NCBI GenBank assembly: GCA_038503075.1 | Contig: JBCAML010000004.1 | Location: forward strand, 393,149 to 457,148 | DNA length: 64,000 bases | Direction: 5' to 3' | Source: Gyromitra esculenta | Taxonomy: Eukaryota > Ascomycota > Pezizomycetes > Pezizales > Discinaceae | In this document: piece after piece, positions 24,989 through 37,668 of the stretch | How positions within the stretch are numbered: position 1 is the first letter of the stretch | Layout of the letters: each line of letters starts with the position of its first letter | Made by a program: the position numbers and the translations under genes | Notes under the pieces: generated by a model | What the model saw: the letters and a program-made list of their open reading frames with translations, nothing else | Database searches by the model: none | Told to the model about the DNA's origin: nothing

Positions 24989-27900
24989 GATCTGAGGTTT
25001 ATTTATTTTCATTTTCCCTTTTTGTTTTTTTACAAGATGATTTAGAGACATGGATCCTTAGTTTCGCACTGGGAGAGGATACTGTTTTTTTATTTTTTTT
25101 AACGATACACTATTATTATTTTGGGGGAACCCGGTCTTTCACTTTTACTCCTATCTTTATTTATTTATTTTTGGCTAGCTGGCTGGTTGAATTACTGTAA
25201 TATTAAAAAATAACTATACATAATGACTATTTCTTATAAGTACATGTATTAATACAATAATCACCACAGTCCGTTCCCCCCCCCCTCCCCAACCGGGAGA
25301 GAGAAAGCGAAGGAGCCCTTTGATTTTTATTTATTTTTATTTACCAATGCTTGTTTTAGCGCGATTGTAACATGCGGTTCAGAAGACCCAACCACAGTTG
25401 GCACGCCTTAATCCGTATCTAACCGCAAAGAGCACATGCGTTATTAAAAATTTCACTCCTGGAGAGTTGGATGAGGTGGGGTGTGGTGGTGGGTGGTGGG
25501 TGGCCACCCACAGAATCCTCGCCGACTAGGTTTCCTCCATCCTTCTTCTTCTAATCTCTAATTTTGGTACCACACATTTGGATAAATCAATCAATCAATC
25601 AATCAATTACATTGGGGATAACCGAAATTCCAGCGCACGGGCAACTGGGCAACTGGGCAACTCAACTGGGCATTCTTTTTTTTTTTTTTTCCGATCCCCG
25701 CCCTCCGTATCGCCTAATTTTTTTTTTAAGGCGCATAACATGATATGGCGTGGATTATGGCCCTCGGGGTGGGGGGGGGAGGGGTTACTTTGCGAATGGA
25801 AAAAGGCTTGGGAGCATTGGTTGGGTCAGAAGGACTTTCGAGGAAACAGTCTTTTGATGATCGGTGAGAAGTGGTGCGACACACGGATCGCGGCTTTGGG
25901 GGGTGGACTAAACGGTTTTGGAAACAAAGCGAGGAAGCCGGGGAAACAAAAACAAAACAAAACGAAAAAAGGTAGTGGGATGATGATGATGACGGTGGCT
26001 GAGTCGGTATGGTATGGGGGGAATTGGTGGGAAAGTGGGAAGGGGACGAAGGACGAGGGACGAAAGGAAAAGAAAATAAGGCTTTTTTGTGCGATGGAGA
26101 AGCTGGTAAGATATCTAAATGTAGAGTCGTGGTACATGCATGGTCCCTGAACCAAGATAGCAGGACATCTTTCGTGAGATGCGGCTCCATAGCGACAACG
26201 GGAAGACGGACAGACGGTTTAGCATTCTCTTCCTCGCAACCTTGATTCAAAGGTGAGATCTACTTCACATGCAGATCAATCAGCCGGTTATTGCGCGACT
26301 TTAGATGGATCCTGGGACAGTGGAGATGGAAGGTGGGGTCTAGATGCAATTGGAGGGGGGCATTTGCATAGCCCTGAGGGTTGGACGTACACAGGTGAGC
26401 CTGACCAGAACTGGTACGACTCGTCCAGTTCGACTGTGATCTTGAGTGATTTACAGATGCGAGAGACGATCATCCGGTCGCACGCCGTATATGAAACAGA
26501 GCACGCACGGCGGCTTCGCTTGGTCTATAGGCTTTCTGGTCAAATCGAGTGAGATATCGTGATATATCCAAGCCGAACAAGCCGCCCACCCCCATCTGCG
26601 GCCATCATCAAATCCGATAACCATAATAAGAGATCAGTGCACAGGGGCCCCACCCATCCACCTGGTAAACTCCATCTGTAAGCCCTATAGCGCTCGCTTA
26701 ACTTGTGCTGTGGTGTTCAGAGCGAGTGATCATATCCAGAAAACATATCCTGCTGAAAAATACATGTAGAGTACATGTACCTACATGTATGTAGTCCGCT
26801 TGCTCGGGTCCCAGCAGTCCTTCTGGGACGGATTTCCTATACTTATTAGTTCAATAGCCGCGTATTTGGTCCCAACTCAAGCCCGTTACGCCCGTGTGCA
26901 ACCCTACCTTAGTGGTATGCTGACTTTGTCCCCCGCAGTGATCTTTATCGTTTCTTGTCTTTGCTGCGGCCTTCTTCGGATATCTACATGCAAGCAGCTA
27001 TCCTTATCGAGATCTTGGAGGTTCTCGGGTGTTTGTCAGTGATGGTGATCTCTTATGCCGCTTATTGTCACGCGTTGCAAATTGATATTTGTAATACTGT
27101 ATTATACACCATGCCGTGTATTCTGCAAGATGTGTGCATTGAGAGGTAGTACGTGTATGATCTATCTATCTGTCGTCGAGTGATAAGGGGTGATCGCTGC
27201 TGCAGTCGATGACGATGACGATAGTTCATACTCGCATCTCGTTGCTGTAGTCTGACAGCAGATGGAATTTATAAATTTATATTAAGCCCGCAGCTGCATG
27301 GTAAGCGATTGCTTACTACTGGAGTGGTGTAGAAACCTTTGTGGGGTTTAATTTAGTGGTGGCCTGCTTGTGGAACCGTAACCTGCTTTCCTATTTGATG
27401 GGTTTCCTCTCCGGCTGGAAGAGGGTATTCTGTGGGATGTTTTCGAGATCTTGTTTCTCGGGGGATGGATATCAGATGATGGAAACAGCCAACGGGCAGC
27501 GGGCGTACGGTGCCTCATGGGTGTATCAAATGAAAATGAGGGGATGAAGTGGTGACGGTTTGGGCTCAACCCGTTAGCTTAAGAATTATAGAAATCTCAA
27601 GGATGCACGTCATTGAAATTTACGTTTTTAAAGGACTGCAGCATATAGTTCGCCGCGTTTCTAGGACGAACGGGGGAAAAGTATTCAAAACTGTCCCGTC
27701 CGAATAGTAGACAAAGCCACTAATCTTCCTTGTTTTAAGATATATCGCTCTATGTATTCACTAAGTGAAAGTACTCCTTCCACTCCCCTTAAAGCCACAC
27801 ACGCCATCATCGAACTTCAAACCGCAAAAAGGTGCTCCGATTGCCATTACTAACGAAAACGGAAGAAAGAAAGAAAAACAGTCCAAATCCAAATCCAAAT

Positions 27901-28073
27901 CCACGCGCGCAAAGTAGTGATATATGGTACAATCCCATTCCGAACCATGATTCCCGTTTTTCCCGCACTCCATTGTTGCCAATATCAGATAATCGTAATA
28001 CCCACCACCTGCTACCCCCCCGTATCTTATACATCCCGTCTATATCGAATCTTCTTCATTATTCACCCCCACC
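24989..28073. other. Gene-free interval between GNAT gene and VMA9
   Basis: No gene recognised. Poly-T/poly-A rich just after the GNAT stop. An AATC microsatellite sits at 25585-25607. 25680-26100 is T- then G/A-rich low complexity that creates long frames on both strands without protein character. Three TACATGTA palindromes are clustered at 26761-26789 and one lies at 25241. A CAAATC tandem is near 27885-27900. Confidence 0.5.
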
Positions 28074-28553
28074 TCACATAGAGAACATCATCGATTCGGG
28101 GCTCTTTGCTGCTTGTACGGACTTTCGTGGCGCGATGAGAGGGTGGAGTTGCGCGAGGAGGGTAATTGCTATAGGTTACATTGTTAGCCCATGGCTCCTG
28201 GAGAGAGCAGAAACAGCAGAAGGAGAGAGAGAGACATACCCCACATGAGATAGCAGGAGACGGAGGTCAAAATCAGGGAACTTCTCCAGACACTGTTCAT
28301 ACCAGTCAGCCATTGTCATCGAACCAGTGAAAGAACTCCGGGGGTTTCAAAACCCGGAAGACCGGAGGAAGAGTGCAGAAATCCAAGACGTACGTCTGGT
28401 TCTCGCCCTTCGGAGAGAAGAAATAAGCAGCGGCTGACATCGCGAGGATGACGACAAAGCCGATGATGATATCGATACTGTTCAGGGAGTGGGTGATTAG
28501 CAAGGCCTTGACTTTATACAGAAGAAAGGACAAAAGACCTACCCTCCAGCCAT
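28074..28553 (-). CDS. VMA9: V-type ATPase subunit e (Vma9)
   Basis: Four short exons on the minus strand: 28553-28543 (11 nt), 28477-28394, 28292-28240, 28168-28074; 243 nt in frame, 80 residues. Splice donors are GTAGGT, GTACGT and GTATGT; clear branch points (CTAATC, CTGAC) precede the first two acceptors. Subunit e is a small, very hydrophobic Vo-sector protein needed for V-ATPase assembly and so for vacuole acidification. Two transmembrane helices are visible (IIIGFVVILAMSAAAYFF and LILTSVSCYLMWAITLLAQ), with the family block SPKGENQTVWRS between them and LHPLIAPRKS after. Length is normal for the family. Because of its size and 11-nt first exon it is easily missed by gene callers. It is divergent with RPL43. 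Confidence 0.92.
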
Positions 28554-28948
28554 GGTATGATTGTGTAGAAATGGTGTTGCGAGGGGCTAGAAAAATTGCT
28601 GGTGTTGTTCAAAAGCTCCAAGATCCAAAGCTCAGCGTTGGCGTTGACGTTGGCGTTGACGTTGAACGCGCTGCCCCTGCCGCCTCCCGAACTAGGAACA
28701 AAGCCATTGTCCAGTTCATCGGCCGGGTAACCATCAGTCTGCCTCGAGCCGGACTGCTAACACCCCGGCAGTAGGGTTCTAGCCCTCGCATTCTCAACCC
28801 ACGCACACATCGCATCGCAACCAGCCAAATCTCACAGCACCAAGCAGACAATTCTCCACCTAGACGAAAAAACCCCAACGACAGACCCCCGCTGCCGACC
28901 CTATTTTCCTCACATACTCGGAAAACCCCCCACAAATAATCAGACAAA
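28554..28948. promoter_or_regulatory. Shared divergent promoter VMA9 / RPL43
   Basis: Only 395 bp separate the two start codons, so both promoters must lie here. A GTTGRC hexamer minisatellite occupies about 28638-28665. The RPL43 half carries TAGGGTT and a C/T-rich initiator-like leader. No obvious TATA box on either side, which is normal for ribosomal protein genes. Confidence 0.6.
28772..28778 (-). promoter_or_regulatory. AACCCTA (Tbf1/telobox-like) element upstream of RPL43
   Basis: TAGGGTT on the plus strand, about 170 bp before the RPL43 ATG. In several fungi, TTAGGG-type sites bound by Tbf1 drive ribosomal protein genes (established for some yeasts). Its role here is inferred from motif and position only; a 7-mer can occur by chance. 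Confidence 0.35.
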
Positions 28949-29526
28949 ATGACCAAGCGCACTAAGAAGGTCGGAGGTACGTTATGCTGCAGAAACTCGC
29001 TCCCTGGGAAACCAGTATGGATGGATAAGGAAAATATGGTGGATGAGGGTTTAAAGGTGGATTTGGAGACTGATATTTCATTTTGCGAATAGTTACTGGT
29101 AAATATGGTGTCAGGTAGAATAACCCCCTCGTCCAGATACCCCCCTGCGATTCCATCGAGTCGAAAATCTGCATCTCAGAGCTCTCCCGAGCTTCCCTTA
29201 TCCACAATCAACGAACCTAACACGAATGGGAAAAAAATAGATATGGTGCCTCCCTGAGGAAACAGGTCAAGAAGATGGAAATCACCCAACACGCCCGCTA
29301 CACCTGCACCTTCTGCGGAAAGACCACCGTCAAGCGTACCTCCGTCGGAATCTGGGAATGCAGGTCGTGCAAGAAGGTTGTCGCTGGTGGAGCCTGGGTC
29401 GTTTCGTATATTACCCCCTGGAGCTCTGGACGAATGGGGGTGTATGCTGACGTGACGGACAGAACACCCGCTGCTGCTGCCACAAGGTCGACAATCCGCC
29501 GTCTCCGTGAGATTGCTGAGGTCTAA
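28949..29526 (+). CDS. RPL43: 60S ribosomal protein eL43 (L37Ae)
   Basis: Exons 28949-28976, 29093-29114 (22 nt), 29241-29405 and 29463-29526 give exactly 92 residues, the usual length of eL43. The product is a zinc-ribbon protein of the large ribosomal subunit. MTKRTKKVG starts the protein, the zinc ligands are CTFC and CRSC (residues 39-60), and [18 protein letters not shown] ends it. Introns are 116, 126 and 57 bp. The last intron is a multiple of three and has no in-frame stop, so reading through it inserts 19 residues after VVS; it is judged an intron because it has GTATAT..CTGAC..CAG and its removal restores the invariant [14 protein letters not shown] segment. A one-base split (G|TT and AG|A) joins the tiny second exon. 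Confidence 0.95.
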
Positions 29527-30062
29527 AGGTTGTGTGTTTTATGTCTGGGGAATTAAAAAAGTAAAAAAAAAAAATCAAATTCAAAATATGGGGGAAACCG
29601 GGGTGTTTTGTTTCTTGTCTTCTTAACTAGACGCCAAATTTCAAATGGATTCTCGTCACTTGTTTTTTCCCACCTCCCTTCTTGACGAATGACTGGGACC
29701 GAGATGGAGTGAAGGGATGTGGAAGACGAAGTAGGGGACTATGGGCCAGGTTAGAGGGAAAGAAGATACTGCTATGGGACTGGTTTACTGGGCTGGGAGA
29801 GGAGGATGCGGACCTGAGGGCTGGAGGAATATTCGCTGGAAAAGAACAATTCCGGAAGTTCCGTTATCTAATACCCAGGAGAAACTGCCAGATTCGTATA
29901 CTACCAAAGTCAAATTTCTACAACTATAAAGCGCCATGTTCTATCCTCTTCTCTATTATTTCGTAGACATCCGCATAAGTCTTAGCGTATAGTAGATATA
30001 TCTGGTCTGGATTTGGGGTTAATCATCTCGAATAATCTCTACTTAGTGAAGCAGTATATCCG

Positions 30063-30080
30063 ACCATACACGTGTATGGT
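30063..30080. repeat. 18-bp perfect palindrome
   Basis: ACCATACACGTGTATGGT is its own reverse complement, centred on the E-box-like CACGTG. Either a dimeric transcription-factor site or a chance hairpin. It lies 0.5 kb past the RPL43 stop, far from any recognised start codon. Confidence 0.6.
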
Positions 30081-33000
30081 GCACCTGATAAATGGGTGGT
30101 GGTATCTTTGATGTTTCGGAAAGGATAACCGAGTGAGAAGCTATGATGAATTAATGCTTTTGGCTAGGGTAATGAGTGCTAGAAGCATAGAAGTTAACCT
30201 TGACCGCTGCAATAGGCCGTATCTCTTCAATCTTTTGCCTTCTGCTCATGTACTAATGCCAGTCCTATACGATGGTGAAACACTCTCAATCCGAGGAGAT
30301 CTTATTAAAACAGATCGAAGGATGGTATCTTAAATCGAGTGATAGTTTGGTAGGGGATTGCTTGAATATAGCTTTGGAAGCATCTGTTATATATAACTAC
30401 ACGTGCACGTATATTTGGTGTTTTTCCCCAGAGTTATCAAGGCCCCGTATTAGCTACACTGGGCTAGGCTTTGTGCTTACAATAGCATTAATATTACTTA
30501 TCAGCAGCTGTGATCTATCCTTCCAACCCGTTGACTACGTGTATATATACGTATCAATACAAGAATTTTATGGTACGTAAATTGGTTCTAGCGGCCTTTA
30601 CTGAGCGTGTGTCGAAACACTCGCCGTGACTCAAATCGAGAAAAAATATAGTCTTGGAGTGTAAACATCAAATATCACTCGACGCTCTGGGCAAGAACAG
30701 TTTTATCGTGAAAGCAAGATTAAGATTTATGGCTATTCTCCAAGGTTAGACTCCGCCATTTCTTTGGCATTTGGGCTATAGGATTATATGGTAGACCAGG
30801 TAAGGATGATCATATGGTTTGGGCATTAATGGGATGAAGTCTATGTCGTAATCACGAGATGGTCATAGATATCTTACCTTATTGGATGGTTGGTTAAGGC
30901 TGGTTTTTAAAGGTATCAAATGTACATGATATCTTTAATTATGTCTTGGGCAATTGAGATTAGATTTTTACTGATAGATATCGTAGACATATATATATGC
31001 TCTAGCTAAATCTATGGTACCTTCTAGACCGAAGGTATCCCCTCAGTCAAATGCTCCTTTACCTGGGCAAAAAGCAATTCTTTGTTTGTTTGTTTGTTGT
31101 TTGTTTCTGGAGATGAGTGGAAAAAACATGATCCGTTTCCAATATGTAAGTTCAGCCGTGAACAGGTCTGAGCTCAAGAACCAAAGATGCAGAAAATCGC
31201 GGCCCGCTCCGCAGTTTGGATTTTTTGGCAATCATAGGATAGAATTGAGAACTATTGTATCTCAAGACGTAATCAATCCATCATGTTCTGTCTCAAACCC
31301 GGAAACGGTCTTTATTGCGATGGAACTAATGAGGTTGAACGGAATCCACCGGAAAATCATCTAAATATGAAACAAAACAAGATTACGGAATCCTGGGCAG
31401 CGAAGAAATACATCATCTCATGAGTAGAAAAAAGTGCGCATGGAGGTGCATAAAAATGACATAACATGTGATGAAACAAATATTTGCCAACGACTGATTT
31501 AGTACGGGCCGCCACGTAGGATACGGCATTCCGAGGCCTATAGATGGTTTGTTGTTTGTTTGTTTGATTCATGAGAACTCCCATTGGTGGTGCCAGTGTA
31601 TCAATGGTAGGTTAAAATTTCTCAAGCCAACCAAATGACTACGTATACTATCTGTGTTTTAAACTTAACTTAGACCTGAACGAAACTTCCCATCTAGACG
31701 GAAGGATCCTATCGCTACCTTAGCTAATCCTAGTCCTGCGTTACGTTTAATGTAACGTTGACGTCTGATCCACCCTGCACTCTGAGGAAGCGTTACCAAG
31801 GGCTCGGGCAATGCTGGATGGTAACGATTCCTATTTGGCCTCACAGAGAGATTAATTGGCCAAACTACACTTGCGTGTTTTTGTTTCCTCTCCCTTGTCC
31901 GATAACGGCTCCGATAACAGCTCCAACAGCACTTGAGCTGCCAGGCACCCAATCAAGGAAGTCAATCAAAGCATTTCGCTAAATGCGAGTGCGCGTGTCA
32001 ATGCGGATGCACTGATATCAGTCACGCTAATCCCGAGTAAACCCTCCCTGGACGGGCAATGTTGTTAGTTTAGATCTCCAATCGCCGTCGCTCTGAAACG
32101 TCACCCCGCATTCTTGCCTACCTAGCGTATTTACGTGCGCTTGTACTTTCTGCTTTCTACATTTGCAATTCAGTCCGCAATCGTAGAGGTCTGGTTCGTG
32201 TGATGGGTACCGTATCCGACTGCATAAAACGAAAAACAATGAGCATTAACATCTCAAAGCGGCGTAGGGTTCATACAGCCGAATATACGAGTGGCTGCTC
32301 GTGTGCACAGGGCTTTGTTTATGACGATGGTCTGTTGGTAGATTGTGTGGAGATAATAGTAAGCTATGATCGGTAGGATCTGAAAGCTAGATCAGGAGGA
32401 GCATTTGGAGTACCCGCGTCGAGTTCCGAAGTAACGTATGCAAGATTCAGCTACGCTACGATCTCAGAACGTCGGTCCTATTCGTATGGATGTTATAACG
32501 TAAGTAGACTTTGATAGAATCCTAGCTATACGTATTACTTAGGCCCCGATGCGCTATTTGCATGCATAGCAATATACTTTTTCTGATCATGTCGTTCGCC
32601 CCACACGAACAATCAATTCACGTACTCTTCAACTCCGAGCCCAAATCGAACAGTAAAAGGCAAAACTTACTAGCATCTGAATCGAAAAGAGCATCAAAAC
32701 ATAAGCTAACTGCCACAAATGCCACGTATCAATTTAAGATGTGGAATCGATAACTACATGCACATATGTATCGATATCAGCTGAGGAGTCTGTGTCGATA
32801 CCCACACATCCATCATTAGCTTCCTCAAGAAGACGGCTATGCATCATGCCGGCTGTTTGTTTCTTGAGAAAGATCGCGATATCTGTTGGGGCCACCACCA
32901 ATGCCACGTTGGTGTACGTAGGAGTAACTCTTTAGTAGCTAGTGTGAGGTACGTGAGTGAGTGAGTGAGTGAGTGAAGGTAAATCATGCCCTTGTTTATT

Positions 33001-35350
33001 TCTTATAGCATGTACGTATATATTCAAAGTTACTGTTATCTCACTTGCTAGTCAGTCATCTCTTTCCTGCATACGTCCAATCAAGCCACGGCCGTCAATG
33101 CACCTGTATGTTTCAAACGGGGTAAGACACTAAGATACAACGAAACTTTACCAATGTTTATCAGCGTTTATCAGTGTTTTGTCCTGCCTCGCCCTGTAAG
33201 CATCCGGTGCTTAGTTGGTATGATATCAAAACCTCTCCCGCATAGAATGTATGGCTTTGATCCAACTAATTGAAAGGCCAGAATTTAGATCCTCGCCCGA
33301 ACCAAAGTTCAAAAGGGGCAGGGCTAAGAGTTTTAAGAAACGTATCGATCGCTGTGAAACCTTAAAGGACACCAATGTCTGGCTGTATTGAATGTTATCT
33401 ATGATCACTGGAAGGCCGCTGCACCAAATGTTGCGTGCTCCGGTGCATCTAGATGACGTTTTTCTATTGGGATATCGGGAGCAAGGCTGGGGAAAAGGTA
33501 ACCCGTTTCAGCTACTCAACTAGCTCAGCCTTGCGACAAGCATCTCTAGAAGCTCATTTGTGTAACTTATTATTACTACATGTAGTGTTTGGAAGTTGTA
33601 TAGAATACAACTTTCAGCGCAGTAATTGTAGAAACAAGGATTAGCGAGTAAGGGTTCCGCTGAGATATTCTCCACCGGCCCCCTCCGAAAGACCAATGAG
33701 AGCCCTGGATTTCAGAACTTACATTTCTACAGCCATCATGCTGGAGGCTGTAAACACCACTACTCTTCGAGAGCAATTGCCAAAAGGTATTACGTAAAAC
33801 ACTTATGCCGAAAGATTTTTAACACTGACAGACTGACAGACTCAGCAAATTATCTCTGCGTTTTTCAGTACCGTCCGCAGGATTCAAGGCTGTTGCCGTT
33901 ACCCAAAGATTGACCATGGCCAAGCATATCAAAATACTTTTCCCATCGTCGCCACAAATGACAAAACGCTACTAGTTTGATGTAGATCTCACCGCCACGA
34001 AGCCAACTATTGTCATCTTATCATCCAGGACGTCGATTCTAGTCCATGTCTGTATTTCTGAATGTGTTGCCACCAGGAATTCACCCGGTGCTGGTTCGTC
34101 CGATTTCCTGGTTTTACCGCTGGAACACGGGGTCTGCAGCTTGAACGATGAAAGGGGGGGAAGACAATTAAAAAAATTGGGGTTCACGAATGATGGACCG
34201 GGAGGAGTGATGAGTTGTTCGTTTTTTAATATTGGAGTAATGGTGTCCCTGGTGGCGAGATGATCTTCGTTTCAGCTTGTGATGAGGCTTGCGATGATCC
34301 TGAGGCTCAAACTCCGAGGCTGTAAATCTTGTCTTAACTAAAAGAAACAACGCAACAACGAAATCTGGATTCCGGGAGACTTAGAAGCTTTGGGGGAATG
34401 TGTCAAGCTTCGTACCTGAAACAGCCGGTTTGTAGATCTCTAGTAATCATCTCTAGAATCATAGAAAATCATTCGAATTTGTACTAGCAAGCGTGTTTTA
34501 GATTGACCTAGTTCATCCTCGATCTGCTGACTTTGAACGTATCTGCTGAGCACAAGTTCACCCTCTATCCGCGCTTCCAGCGGCTGTGAGTAAGTCGCTG
34601 TGTGCCACTCAGCACGAGAGTAGCTTTTGAGATTTCAGCCACAACCTCCAGGGGTATGCGCAGCTGATCATTCAACGACACTTCCTCGGAACCTTTGAAA
34701 CCCCTTTCTTTCTTTCTTTCTTTCTTTTTGGAACTTCAGGCATGACAATTACCATGGCCCTTAAGGTCAGGTAAGGGAGTACGACTGGTAAGGCGGAACC
34801 GACAGGGACAACGCAACGGTGCGAGGGTTCACGATCCCGTCTACCTCGAGCTGTGCTGTGCCAAAAGCAGACACTATGCAGAGATCCAAACAGAGTATTT
34901 TATTTTGAGCTGCGAAAGTGGAGAGTTTTTTTCTTCTCTTGCTGTAAGTAAGGGGGCTGCTCACTGTCGTTCAACAAGAAAGTTCCTGGATATCGTCACC
35001 ATAGGTTCCGCGGAAGCAGGGACCGCTCGGTTGACGTGGAGGGATCTACTTACCCCTGTAGATTGATGAATTTATAGATGGGCTGCGTCTTGGGAGTTGC
35101 GGTGCAGTACTGTACTCCTATTCCATCGTACAGTAACCGTATCTGGGTGCGGGAATTTAGGAGAATCTGGCTTCAGATAGAGTACAAGGCACCTGGATAC
35201 CTCACTGACCAGTTCTTGTGTGCTAGTACATGTACTCTACGAGAAGCGTCATACCATGCTGGTGCCCTCAGTGGAGTATTGGAATATCCGTGCGTACTGC
35301 GCATCTAGCGGAGCAAGAAGAAAAAGATACTATACTTGCTGATTCCTAAC

Positions 35351-35398
35351 TTGATCATGTGACATGTTAAGCTGTCCATTACCTTATCACATGATCAA
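35351..35398. repeat. Inverted repeat with 12-bp perfect arms (TTGATCATGTGA)
   Basis: TTGATCATGTGA at 35351-35362 pairs exactly with 35387-35398 over a 24-bp loop. The arms contain TGATCA and CATGTG, both partly self-complementary. Could be a remnant of a small transposon or a paired binding site. Confidence 0.55.
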
Positions 35399-37471
35399 AT
35401 TGGAAATCGGCAGCACGAGTATTATCTCGCCAATAGCAAACACAACCGATCAGGGGGGTTGTTGGCAACTGGTCTAGTTTTTGATAGGCCAAATCAACAT
35501 TATCAGGCTAGCTTTTGGATTCAATCCATGCTATTCGACAATATTGGCTGAAGCACTGACTTTAAGTCCACAAGTCCTTTACCAGATCTTTACCAAACCT
35601 TTCACCTGTCTGTATATTGCGACAGACAAAGCATCTATAAAGTTTCGCAAATTTAGGCGCATTGATCTTCACTCTATTGTCGTTGAATTGCTGGATTTAA
35701 ACCCTAATCATGGAGTTTATATTCGTATATTGATTTGGTCTGGGCTACCCCCGGTCAGTCGTGTTTACTACAGGTGAGATAATACGGTAGCACTAGCACG
35801 GAAATACAGCTGTGTGAAAAAAACCCTTTTATCTTACATGGTTGAATATTGAGTGCTACATATCAGCCAGACCCAAGATGACAGTCTGCCTGCCTGCACG
35901 AAGGGATGGATACGGAAATGCCCCATTCCGGGGATGGGATCCCTGTCGGTGGCTCTTTTTATGGGCTGAGATTCGGTCATCTGGGCCAGAATCAAAACCT
36001 TAGTTGAACCTTGGACGGTATCGTGATGCAGGCCAGGTCAGGCCTGCCTGCCTGCCTGCCCGTCCCTTGCCCATCGTCTATCGGCGGGCAACTCGGTTCG
36101 GCCCACTGGAGAATTTTTTCTCTCCCTCGCATCTAAGCTTGGTTCAATATGCTATTCTGCCTACAACATCTGCTGTTTCGAGACACCAAGCCGAGATGTT
36201 GGGCCTAGACTTGATTGTTCCGTGAAACGGACTAGGAATAAAATACAACTTGAGTATGGAGAAAATATTCTGGGCGTGAGCTGGCGTTGGATCCTCTCTG
36301 CGGTCAACCTTTGATCTTCACGTGATGTTTACAGTGGCAGCAGCAGTGGCTCAAAGGCTTTTATTAGATTTCTGAACTCCAAATTTATTATTGTGTTCAC
36401 GAGTGATGAAATAGATTTTCTGTGCATGTTCTTTAGAGTAACCTTCCTACTGAATTGATGTTTGATAGATCCACCCGAATATGGAGGGGCTCGGATGACA
36501 GGGGCTGCGGTTACAGCTTACGCGTAGAGCAAGCTGGGGATAAACTAGACCGGAGTAGGTACGGTAAAGCTTCGAATATGAGATAATGGGTACCAGTTAC
36601 GTCACCGGACGACTTTGGTTCGGTGGTTACGCACAGACAGCTACAAGGGCCTCAACCGAACTTCCAAGGCAGCCTCGAGATCTAAGACTCGCGTTTCGAT
36701 CGACGCCCTCAACGCCCAACTCCAGTCGACTTCACACACACCCTCCCAAGCCGTTCTCCGCTAAAGCGACATCATACAGAATGGGGACTGCCAACTCATC
36801 AATCATCACCGGTGCCGGTGCCCCCCTTCCTCATGACCCTGGCAGTGTTTCTTTCTTTCTTCCTCTTTCTCTCAGTTGTGCTTCTCCGTCCGTGCGTCTT
36901 GGCTGGGTTGGGAGAGATAGAGTGTGATTTTTCCTTGATATCGTGAAGAAACGGCTGGATATGCCAGACTACTTGTCCAGAGTAGACTGTCCAGACCAAT
37001 AGGTGATTTGTGGAGCTGGGTTCCACCTACGCAAGACTAGAGCCCTGGGCACTGCAGTCTGGACTGATGCAAGTCCCCCGCATGTCGAAATGTTGCGTTG
37101 CGTTATTTTTCTTGCCCATCACGACTCAAAGCGAGAGTAGAGTACCCCAGACGTCTATGGCGTAGGTAGCGCTTAACTCGAGATTCGTGCGGCTGGGCAG
37201 TGGGCGGCTGGGCAGTGGATGCTGCAGGGTCTTGCTTGCTCGACTGGGCCACACTCGAGCAGAGCAGAACAGAGTGCACTAGAACGGAACAAAACAGAAC
37301 AGGCTCACGGCGTCTCCCTTGCTACATGCGTACAGCTGGGAGACGGCCAATAGAGCTTAGGACCGAGTAGACGCTCCCGGATGAAACATCAGCTCGCGGA
37401 AATCCTGCTTGTGACACTGGAGCTCCCGTAGCAGGGGGGAGGGAGGGGGTTGGTGGTGATAGAGGGAGGTG

Positions 37472-37478
37472 TATAAAA
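37472..37478 (+). promoter_or_regulatory. TATA box of the gene at 37669
   Basis: TATAAAA lies 197 bp before the ATG and is followed by a C/T-rich stretch (TCTTGTCCCCCCCTTCG), a usual fungal core-promoter arrangement. The transcription start is probably 30-60 bp further on. Confidence 0.55.
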
Positions 37479-37668
37479 CTTCTTGTCCCCCCCTTCGAGC
37501 TTTCTTTCTGCTCATCATCCAGCAACATCACCAGCTCCCAGGATTTCTATAATTCAACATCATCGAAGCTCATCGCCCCTCTATATATCTAACATCAGCT
37601 ACCATCACGGTTCCCATTAATTCATAACCATTAAAGATTTTTATCACGCCAACCAACCTCACCCAAAC

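Larger units (their letters stand above)
29527..37668. other. Large gene-poor interval, 8.1 kb
   Basis: No protein family or RNA gene recognised. Contents seen: palindrome at 30063-30080, hairpin at 35351-35398, TTTG tandem near 31082, GTGA tandem at 32953-32976, CTTT tandem near 34704-34729, CCTG tandem near 36045-36060, TACATGTA at 33577 and 35227, a duplicated GCGGCTGGGCAGTG near 37190-37217, and a segment at 33692-33728 similar to 8863-8899. The last 200 bp are the promoter and leader of the gene at 37669. Confidence 0.5.

Noticed and set aside
25578..26250. Overlapping frames of 100-190 codons on both strands
   Set aside because: They arise from T-, G- and A-rich low complexity; no domain, no splice-supported extension.
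36586..36927. 113-codon frame ahead of the DUF8035-like gene
   Set aside because: Real ATG but no recognisable protein features; likely chance in a GC-rich promoter-proximal region.
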